A stretch of 64,000 nucleotides of DNA from the NCBI GenBank assembly GCA_963576735.1, contig OY755179.1, forward strand, positions 1,116,001 through 1,180,000, written 5' to 3'. Each line of letters begins with the position of its first letter. Position 1 is the stretch's first letter. Under the pieces are notes generated by a model. It saw only the letters and a list, made by a program, of their open reading frames with translations. It searched no databases and was not told where the DNA came from. A program made the position numbers and the translations under genes. Shown one piece after another: positions 62,401 to 64,000 of the stretch. Source of the DNA: Bedellia somnulentella (lineage: Eukaryota; Arthropoda; Insecta; Lepidoptera; Bedelliidae).

Positions 62401-63862
62401 TAAATCCCTAAAAGGGGTAGCCAGAGCTGAGAAATTAGAAATTCCACAGCCACTTTTGGAAGTTGGGTGGGGAAAAGATGGTAGAATAAAGGTTGTTGGT
62501 GATGGGTCTCCAACCGCATCGCCCAAAAATCCCTTAAAAAAAGCCCCAAGTCCGTTAGTCGCCTCTTACGTACACCCACCGGAAGAAATGGGCTAGTGCT
62601 ATTCTAAGCCGACACTACACAGCTACTAACTTGATCTGTGGGTAATATGTCCGTAGGTACATTTATTTAATATTAAGAGATGCTAGTCGTAACTTTAATA
62701 CCAAGGTCGACCGAATTAAAAATATAACTTTTACACCCACTTAATTGCACTTGTTTGATCATTCGTAAAAAACAGTAATTAAACGAGATCGCTTGCATAT
62801 ATTTTTTATTATATACTTTTCTCATTGTGTGACAAAGCATCTCGATATCTTTGAAAGGGGTGACAGAAGTACTAATACGTATGAACACAACGTGGCATTT
62901 TTGTCAGGTGTTCTTCAGATAAATATTTGTGTTACGCCATATGAGGTGACTAAGAATATTGGGCTTTTTAAATGATTGTTGGGCGATGCAGCTCGAATAT
63001 TATTAATAGCCATCCATTATTTTATACATACATATACTCACGGCTATATTTCCCTAGAAGGGGTAGCCAGAGCCAAGGAATTATAAATTCCTCAGCCACT
63101 TTTGGAAGTTGAGAGGGGAAAAGGAGGTAAAATAAAGGTTTTTGGTGATGGATCTCCAACCGCGTGGCCCTAAAATCCCTTAAAAGTACACCCACCGGAA
63201 GAAATGGGGTAGTGCTATTCTAAGCCGACACTACACAGCATTTATTAATAACCATCCATTATTTTACTATCCCTAAAACAGTCACTTAAGAAGCCTCAAT
63301 TCCCTGAATCACCATTTACACCGCTCTAATATAGTAATATATTTAATCTGACTCTGAACAGTGAATAATTTTAAAGATTCTATTTATTCGATGATTTATA
63401 GGCAACAAGCTTTTTGAGATTAATTTATAACTTTTTTCTCAGATAGGCTTTGTTTGGCTTTCAAGGGAATTTATAAAAATCACAAGTAGTAATCATTAAA
63501 AGAGAATAGGTATGTATGTATGTATACCTGTATCCCGCCAAAATATTGAGCAGCTTAAGACTCAATTCCCTAACTCACCATTTATTAAACCCGCTCTATG
63601 TGATCGGTTACTACTATATCTAATTTATAAGCTATAGTTACTTTATCTCTTTGCCTGGAAAGCCAAACAAAGGTTGAATCAAGTAACGAATTTATAAAAA
63701 TCACAAGAAGTAATCATCATACAAGAATATGTATGTATGCATACCTGTATCCCGCCAAAATGTTGAGCAGTGTGCTCTTCCCGGCGCCGGAAGGTCCCAA
63801 GATGGCCGTCAGCTGCCCCGACCGGAACTCGCCGTTGATGTTGCGCAGAATCAGCTTGGAAC
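35224..63862 (-). CDS. ABCG half-transporter, ABCG1/ABCG4-like (last nine exons, spliced)
   Basis: Spliced CDS on - strand: 63862-63745, 48201-48012, 44982-44837, 40806-40568, 39942-39686, 38534-38366, 37996-37740, 36432-36209, 35419-35224. Total 1796 nt: two bases completing an upstream codon, then 597 codons and TAA, with all junctions in frame. Domain order is NBD then TMD, as in ABCG proteins. Walker [10 protein letters not shown] is at 22-30 of this partial protein, signature LSGGE 123-127, Walker B VIFLDE 143-148, H-loop His about 180. [31 protein letters not shown] and the Cys-bearing extracellular loop follow human ABCG1 spacing. Such proteins dimerise and move sterols or other lipids across membranes; the insect substrate is unknown. 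The N-terminus before Walker A is outside the window. DEPTTGLDD replaces the usual DEPTSGLDS. At least four introns hold exon-derived or exon-edge duplications. Confidence 0.93.
35594..35747 (+). repeat. SINE-A, old internally deleted copy
   Basis: Forward; tatcggcttattacccc, ccggtgggcattc, aagaggcgactaac and agtatatgtatgtatgt are still recognisable. Confidence 0.65.
35795..36075 (-). repeat. SINE-D, most complete copy, with tRNA-like head and hairpin
   Basis: On the - strand: a perfect 14-bp stem (cctacctccgaatt at 35966-35979 pairs with 35986-35999), then a 73-nt tRNA-like module (35895-35823), then tttttctttccttta. The outer edges are inverted copies of agatgttattaaaggaaag. Family members always sit in GAAA/TTTC context. 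Hairpin plus fixed microsatellite context hints at a Helitron-like mover; the tRNA module suggests a Pol III SINE. Confidence 0.75.
35823..35895 (-). ncRNA. tRNA-like module of SINE-D
   Basis: 73 nt folding as a near-complete cloverleaf: acceptor GACACTG/CAGTGTC 7 of 7, D-stem GCTC/GAGC, T-arm GCGGG TTCGAAC CCCGC perfect. The anticodon arm is irregular: CGGG/CCCG with an 8-nt loop GGCGTATA. A- and B-box sequences are intact (tagctcagttgg, ggttcgaacc). Because the same module recurs in SINE-D copies at 32217, 32530, 42437 and 59920, it is a SINE part, not a host tRNA gene. Confidence 0.65.
36209..36432 (-). CDS. ABCG exon (TMD and extracellular loop)
   Basis: Acceptor ttcttccag above 36432, donor gtaagt below 36209. 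It encodes [40 protein letters not shown], and a loop with [10 protein letters not shown] whose Cys residues match the ABCG extracellular disulphide region. The last codon is split GC|A. Confidence 0.93.
36433..37251. other. ABCG intron DNA, nothing recognised
   Basis: AT-rich intron between the 190-bp array and the next exon. No repeat family or ORF with features seen. Confidence 0.4.
37250..37875 (-). repeat. 190-bp tandem duplication of an ABCG exon 3' end
   Basis: The landmark cccatagactcagatataag begins at 37771, 37581 and 37391, an exact 190-bp period. Each unit is about 144 bp of exon end plus about 46 bp of intron start; a fourth partial unit ends near 37250. The copy nearest the 5' end (37740 onward) is the true exon. 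Copy 2 is fully open and differs in its coding part only at synonymous sites that I could see. Copy 3 has TAG in place of the Gln codon of MTSQP. Confidence 0.92.
37740..37996 (-). CDS. ABCG exon (middle transmembrane helices)
   Basis: Acceptor cttttccag above 37996, donor gtgagt below 37740, phase 0 exit. It encodes [53 protein letters not shown] and [28 protein letters not shown]...MTSQP matches the ABCG1 block before the fifth helix. Its 3' part is the unit that has been tandemly duplicated downstream. Confidence 0.93.
38117..38331 (+). repeat. SINE-A copy with internal deletion
   Basis: Forward (antisense to ABCG). The ggttggagaccc-to-cttta block is lost; it ends 35 bp from an ABCG splice donor. 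Confidence 0.86.
38366..38534 (-). CDS. ABCG exon (first transmembrane helices)
   Basis: Acceptor ttttttcag above 38534, donor gtaagt below 38366. It encodes [20 protein letters not shown], then [20 protein letters not shown]. It opens the membrane domain; [11 protein letters not shown] matches the loop after TM1-2 in ABCG1-type proteins. Confidence 0.93.
38566..38710 (+). repeat. LINE-B 3' end, AAGT-tailed variant
   Basis: Forward: gaagaataaaagagcatg, gcctggatcgtacaaagtgg, tacaatgggcgtgagtata and (AAGT)n. tatttttaa on both sides is a 9-bp TSD. Confidence 0.8.
38769..39005 (+). repeat. SINE-A copy with 10-bp TSD, tail lost
   Basis: tatacgctgt occurs at about 38764 and 39003. The element ends right at gagtata, without ATGT repeats. 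Confidence 0.86.
39235..39482 (-). repeat. SINE-A copy, full length
   Basis: Reverse, acccacgggtagaaatgggg variant with taaatcccttaacgggg. Confidence 0.88.
39686..39942 (-). CDS. ABCG exon (NBD-TMD linker)
   Basis: Acceptor aaacttccag above 39942, donor gtgagt below 39686. It encodes [20 protein letters not shown], a charged linker [17 protein letters not shown], then [19 protein letters not shown] leading into TM1. The linker is variable in the family. Confidence 0.93.
40009..40253 (-). repeat. SINE-A copy, full length
   Basis: Reverse, 67 bp upstream (in gene sense) of the 39942 acceptor. Confidence 0.88.
40568..40806 (-). CDS. ABCG exon (D-loop, H-loop)
   Basis: Acceptor tctatttcag above 40806, donor gtaagt below 40568. 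It encodes [54 protein letters not shown] and [10 protein letters not shown]. The switch His is in SLHTPSA (most ABCGs have IHQPS). Confidence 0.94.
40840..41040. other. ABCG intron DNA, nothing recognised
   Basis: Short unique-looking intron stretch before LINE-B remnants. Confidence 0.35.
41045..41295 (-). repeat. Two LINE-B 3' ends in tandem
   Basis: 41045-41150 (decayed, tagcgccattggggtaggc) and 41165-41295 (with (CATA)n, tactcacgccgttaatt, attggggtaggcagagac, catacatgctc). Confidence 0.75.
41300..41780. other. ABCG intron DNA, nothing recognised
   Basis: AT-rich, with no ORF or repeat family that I can name. Confidence 0.4.
41781..42029 (-). repeat. SINE-A copy, full length
   Basis: Reverse copy; acatttttt at both edges is a probable TSD. 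Confidence 0.88.
42365..42540 (+). repeat. SINE-D copy
   Basis: Forward: acgtgtaaaagaaataaagg, aatttcgcgctggcagcc, tRNA-like ttggcagagcgacgggacg and gtcgcgggttcgattccc, then tttttctttcctttattta. The hairpin portion is truncated. Confidence 0.75.
42869..43172 (+). repeat. LINE-B 3' end, longest copy here
   Basis: The frame begins [20 protein letters not shown] and continues RGRPRKTF, then is disrupted by a small internal duplication (cgtaaaacgtt). It resumes at gcatgtatgagaagaa and ends ataatgggcgtgagtata with an AAGT-like tail. Confidence 0.78.
43330..43440 (-). repeat. SINE-A, degenerate copy
   Basis: tgatgggtcctcagccaca, caaaaaccactgaaaaagc and ggtcacctctta still align with the reverse SINE-A middle. 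Confidence 0.5.
43504..43820 (+). repeat. SINE-C, full length with tRNA head
   Basis: tRNA-like head with A-box tagttcagtgggagagc and B-box gggttcacatccc, then acatgtgtggttaattta, aacatcgtgagg and ctatcacgcgagtacac, ending cgccgtgagtatttgag. About 315 bp. Confidence 0.8.
44056..44297 (-). repeat. SINE-A copy, divergent subfamily
   Basis: Reverse: tactcacggccataaatcc, gagcgtcagggctagac. ctagtgatt recurs on both sides as TSD. Confidence 0.8.
44340..44580 (+). repeat. SINE-A copy, full length
   Basis: Forward. Flanks taagacaattaaat and taagacagttaaat form a 14-bp TSD with one mismatch. Confidence 0.88.
44837..44982 (-). CDS. ABCG exon (signature and Walker B)
   Basis: Acceptor attgttctag above 44982, donor gtaagt below 44837. 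It encodes [36 protein letters not shown] and [12 protein letters not shown]. This is the ATP-sandwich half of the NBD; the Walker B Asp and catalytic Glu are intact. The last Thr is split AC|T. Confidence 0.95.
45143..45248 (-). repeat. SINE-A, 5'-truncated copy
   Basis: Reverse 3' ~105 bp (tactcacggctataaatcc, ttaacagggtagccagag). Confidence 0.78.
45330..46065 (+). repeat. REP-J, widespread lepidopteran interspersed repeat
   Basis: It starts cccaaaaagcggccaagagc and gaagggttccgtagc. It contains tagaagttacggggggggg, acattttaccactttgg, cgcgcaaactattcag, a GACA-type microsatellite and ccatttggctacggaaccct. The outer agggttccgtagc and ggctacggaaccct are inverted repeats. I recall this text from many moth and butterfly loci; its class is uncertain. 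No ORF. Confidence 0.65.
46277..46523 (-). repeat. SINE-A copy, full length
   Basis: Reverse ccgtgggtagaaagggg variant. tttaatca flanks it. A loose cactacacagct scrap of an older copy sits just left. Confidence 0.88.
46884..47803 (+). mobile_element. HEL-E, Helitron-like non-autonomous element
   Basis: 5' end TCtatacttataataaatc preceded by A; 3' end cccgtgcgaagctggg hairpin then gacgatccaCTAG followed by T. The TC start, terminal CTAG, subterminal hairpin and A/T insertion site fit Helitrons. It holds a (TGTC)n run and aaaactactcgacgg. No Rep/helicase. Confidence 0.78.
47832..47966 (-). pseudogene. Decayed duplicate of ABCG exon 48012-48201 (3' two-thirds)
   Basis: Co-linear with the true exon: acttacgataaccc matches acttacaataaccc, catatgcgtcccaagttt matches catatgcgtccccagttt, and atgatggcttcct and agtttcctgaact also match. 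The frame is broken. A donor-like GT is kept. Confidence 0.85.
48012..48201 (-). CDS. ABCG exon (Q-loop region of the NBD)
   Basis: Acceptor cctcttccag above 48201, donor gtaagt below 48012. It encodes [40 protein letters not shown] and [21 protein letters not shown] contains the Q-loop Gln. GC-rich compared with its decayed neighbours. Confidence 0.95.
48312..48415 (+). repeat. LINE-B fragment, decayed
   Basis: ataaagaacacgtatgaaga and aaaggcatgtatgaaaaac, gaagtttgcaaggatcgc are recognisable. It lies between the true exon and its second decayed copy. Confidence 0.5.
48416..48504 (-). pseudogene. Decayed duplicate of ABCG exon 48012-48201 (5' half)
   Basis: gttgcgaaagagttt, aactacttcaatttgcgag, cgttcgtgcat and ctacaactcta align with gtagcgagacagttt, aactgcttcagatttcggg, cgttcgtgcat and ctaccactct in the exon. 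Together with 47832-47966 it brackets the true exon. Confidence 0.78.
48655..48735 (-). repeat. SINE-A, degenerate fragment
   Basis: gttagtctccagccacatc, ctaacaaccacttaaaagc. Confidence 0.5.
48851..49862 (-). mobile_element. HEL-E copy, inverted
   Basis: Reverse: starts ctagtggatcgtcccagc (the CTAG end) after A and finishes at ttataagtataga. About 1012 bp, longer than the copy at 46884 by an internal segment. The same GACA-type microsatellite is present. Confidence 0.78.
49863..50514. other. ABCG intron DNA, nothing recognised
   Basis: AT-rich, no repeat family or ORF with features. Confidence 0.4.
50515..50672 (-). repeat. SINE-A, divergent subfamily copy, truncated
   Basis: Reverse: tactcacggctgtaaatcc, aaagcttcaaaggcaaaaaa, caaaccgcatcgcctaaaaa. 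Confidence 0.68.
50673..50910 (+). repeat. SINE-C copy
   Basis: Forward: tgtgtggttaaaat, aacatcgtgaggaac, acatggctgagttgcat and atcatgtgatgttcac. Its left edge abuts the SINE-A fragment. Confidence 0.72.
51135..51386 (-). repeat. SINE-A copy, full length
   Basis: Reverse; taatac on both edges. Variant with taaatcccttaacgggg. Confidence 0.87.
51415..51594 (-). repeat. SINE-A, old diverged copy
   Basis: Aligns to reverse SINE-A from cattccaaagc-equivalent to gctgatactacacggct; many substitutions. Confidence 0.6.
51598..51748 (-). repeat. SINE-C, tail half of a copy split by nested insertions
   Basis: Reverse: tgttcagagtacccgc, ctatcacatgacaaagta. The missing tRNA-head half lies beyond the insertions at 59250-59385. 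Confidence 0.75.
51827..52409 (+). repeat. 5' LTR
   Basis: 583 bp, from tgtcatcaccactttatata to catcccgtaaggcctgaca. By eye it is identical to the LTR at 58497-59079. It has a GC-richer core (gcatgcgcacgtgcaa) and TATA-like text. The 61-codon frame inside both LTRs is chance. Confidence 0.95.
52411..52433 (+). promoter_or_regulatory. Candidate primer-binding site
   Basis: ttcagaagtggggatagaac and the next bases, right after the 5' LTR, resemble the complement of a Leu/Ser-type tRNA 3' region (T-arm GGTTC...CCC plus acceptor ...TTCTGA). The usual leading TGG is missing. Inference only. Confidence 0.4.
53130..54090 (+). pseudogene. Broken retrotransposon gag
   Basis: Coding potential is spread over several frames. 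The first part (53116-53691 frame) is Arg/Ser/His-rich with [16 protein letters not shown] second (53616-53885) has [21 protein letters not shown] third (53882 on) has [40 protein letters not shown] and [10 protein letters not shown]. The last block is a typical retrotransposon gag capsid segment. At least one frameshift (near 53880) and early termination after NYGQM make it non-functional; no zinc knuckle follows. Confidence 0.75.
54165..56150. other. LTR-element internal filler, nothing recognised
   Basis: About 2 kb of AT-rich sequence where pol would be expected. No RT, RNase H or integrase motif in any frame that I could see. Confidence 0.5.
56151..56410 (+). repeat. REP-K copy inside the LTR element
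   Basis: Starts tgtagcgacgcgctatcag and ends ttcccttttcctccacaa. Same element as 14285-14545, opposite strand. Open frames across both copies are coincidental. Confidence 0.6.
56554..57499 (+). mobile_element. HEL-E copy nested in the LTR element
   Basis: 5' A|TCtatatttatgataaatc; 3' cccgtgcgaagctgggc then gatccacta|t, the terminal G changed. The family's internal blocks are retained (tgtctgtcggtttgtatg, tagatggcgccagtagttgc). Confidence 0.78.
58021..58370. repeat. 26-bp minisatellite, about 13 units
   Basis: The unit gaggacggaagggtccaatt + tattgt has period exactly 26 (gaggac at 58039, 58065, 58091 ... 58351), with a partial unit before it. The last units change to ggaatggtcc. It ends in an AAAT run. 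Located in the 3' internal part of the LTR element. Confidence 0.97.
58497..59079 (+). repeat. 3' LTR
   Basis: 583 bp, no difference from the 5' LTR seen by eye. Preceded by a weak polypurine stretch (aaaaaggatgg, about 58480-58490). Confidence 0.95.
59250..59385 (-). repeat. SINE-C, tRNA-head half of the split copy
   Basis: Reverse: ttaaccacacatatgtct, gcccgacccggtttgaac (B-box side), ccattaaactatcaagg (A-box side). Continues the half at 51598-51748. Confidence 0.75.
59386..59790. other. ABCG intron DNA, nothing recognised
   Basis: AT-rich intronic sequence. Confidence 0.4.
59805..60015 (+). repeat. SINE-D copy
   Basis: Forward: aaatttggaggtaggaaacg, aatttcgcgctggcagcc, tRNA-like gacacggtagctcaattggc ... 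gtcgcgggttcgaatccc, then tttttcttttcttta. The hairpin arm is mutated. Confidence 0.78.
60051..60147 (+). repeat. SINE-A, 'gctctaaag' subfamily, 5'-truncated
   Basis: ttccaaatgtggctgaagag, ttggctctaaagtcctggc, gatttatggccgtgagtaaa and (ATGT)n. Confidence 0.75.
60395..60465 (-). repeat. LINE-B scrap
   Basis: Reverse: aacgccacttttacaatcc, tggaaaacctctcgcgcttc. The 109-codon + frame over it is therefore not a gene. Confidence 0.5.
60480..61379. other. ABCG intron DNA, nothing recognised
   Basis: Very AT-rich, with homopolymer runs and no gene evidence. Confidence 0.4.
61380..61703 (-). repeat. Two LINE-B 3' ends
   Basis: 61380-61460 is decayed (ccattggggtagataatatc). 61474-61703 is well kept: (CATA)n, tactcacgccattagttccc, ttcgtacgatcctgac, catacatgctcttttattc, cctttttgagcacactctc. 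Confidence 0.8.
61977..62219 (+). repeat. SINE-A copy, near full length
   Basis: Forward, with a small deletion after ggtattggggg. Tail (ATGT)n. Confidence 0.88.
62285..62345 (+). repeat. Possible tRNA-derived SINE head
   Basis: gacttccgtggccgagtgg, atagatgactagcttctcgg look like the 5' half of a Ser/Leu-type tRNA (A-box tggccgagtgg). No B-box or acceptor partner follows. Confidence 0.35.
62371..62623 (-). repeat. SINE-A copy, full length
   Basis: Reverse, with an extra aaa in the gccccaag region. Confidence 0.88.
63024..63242 (-). repeat. SINE-A copy with 24-bp direct flank
   Basis: Flanks 63001-63024 and 63243-63266 (tattaata[g/a]ccatccatta + tttta) match except for one base. Internal deletion of the cgactaacgg region. 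Confidence 0.86.
63281..63776. repeat. Imperfect ~220-270-bp tandem duplication reaching into an ABCG exon
   Basis: cctcaattccct/ctcaattccctaactcacc, aatttataaaaatcacaag, gtatgtatg and tacctgtatcccgcca each occur twice, in order. The second occurrence of the last block is the true exon edge. Confidence 0.78.
63523..63553 (-). pseudogene. Duplicated last ~27 nt of ABCG exon 63745-63862 with its donor
   Basis: tacctgtatcccgcca then aaatattgagcag corresponds to the true exon end (one change). It lies 220 bp away on the downstream (gene-sense) side. It carries a working-looking splice donor but no acceptor. Confidence 0.85.
63745..63862 (-). CDS. ABCG exon with Walker A
   Basis: Acceptor ctctgttaag above 63862, donor gtatgc below 63745. 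It encodes [20 protein letters not shown], then [27 protein letters not shown] is a perfect P-loop. The last codon is split AG|A. Upstream exons lie beyond the window. Confidence 0.95.
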
Positions 63863-64000
63863 CTTAACAGAGAACGGGTTTTGAGTACATTGGAACATTT
63901 TGGTAATTAACTTAATATAGGTGCTGCCGGGTGTGATACAAAAAATGTTTTTTTCACGAGAGGAAATATATCCTAAGTGTAGATTTGGAAATTTCATAAA

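Overview
The window looks like nuclear DNA from a moth or butterfly (Lepidoptera). It is AT-rich, with short GC-richer exons bounded by GT/AG splice sites and separated by very large introns. These introns are packed with short retroelements ending in ATGT microsatellites, tRNA-like SINEs, Helitron-like elements and mariner. This is inferred from sequence style and remembered repeat families; species is not determinable here.

Two host genes are present, both partial and convergent (tail to tail). On the + strand, eight exons between 686 and 27126 encode the C-terminal 431 residues of a polypeptide N-acetylgalactosaminyltransferase (GALNT2/Pgant2-like), a Golgi enzyme that starts mucin-type O-glycosylation. 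All introns join in frame, and the largest (2859-22613) is about 19.8 kb. On the - strand, nine exons between 63862 and 35224 encode the last 597 residues of an ABCG half-transporter (ABCG1/ABCG4 type): nucleotide-binding domain first, then membrane domain. Its largest intron (48202-63744) is about 15.5 kb. The first exons of both genes lie outside the window. About 8.1 kb of intergenic DNA separates the two stop codons.

The rest is mostly mobile DNA. I recognise: about 48 copies plus degenerate traces of a roughly 250-bp element (SINE-A here) ending in (ATGT)n; many 5'-truncated ends of a LINE (LINE-B) whose ORF stops just before a nearly identical tail; a tRNA-headed SINE (SINE-C); a tRNA-like GAAA-associated family (SINE-D); three Helitron-like copies (HEL-E); an intact D34D mariner (5034-6324); a long-TIR element carrying a Cys-rich ORF (15892-17234); foldback and MITE families (F, G, H); and a 7.25-kb LTR retrotransposon (51827-59079) whose LTRs look identical, with a broken gag and no visible pol. 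The LTR element sits inside a TIR element that sits inside a SINE-C copy.

The most notable patterns are: SINE-A and LINE-B sharing a 3' tail (candidate SINE/LINE partnership), including a joined pair within one 12-bp target duplication; repeated duplication of exon edges in both host genes, especially an exact-period 190-bp array at an ABCG exon; long (58-88 bp) direct repeats flanking some SINE-A copies; and inverted Helitrons bracketing an ABCG exon and its decayed duplicates. No prokaryotic system, CRISPR array or rRNA is visible.
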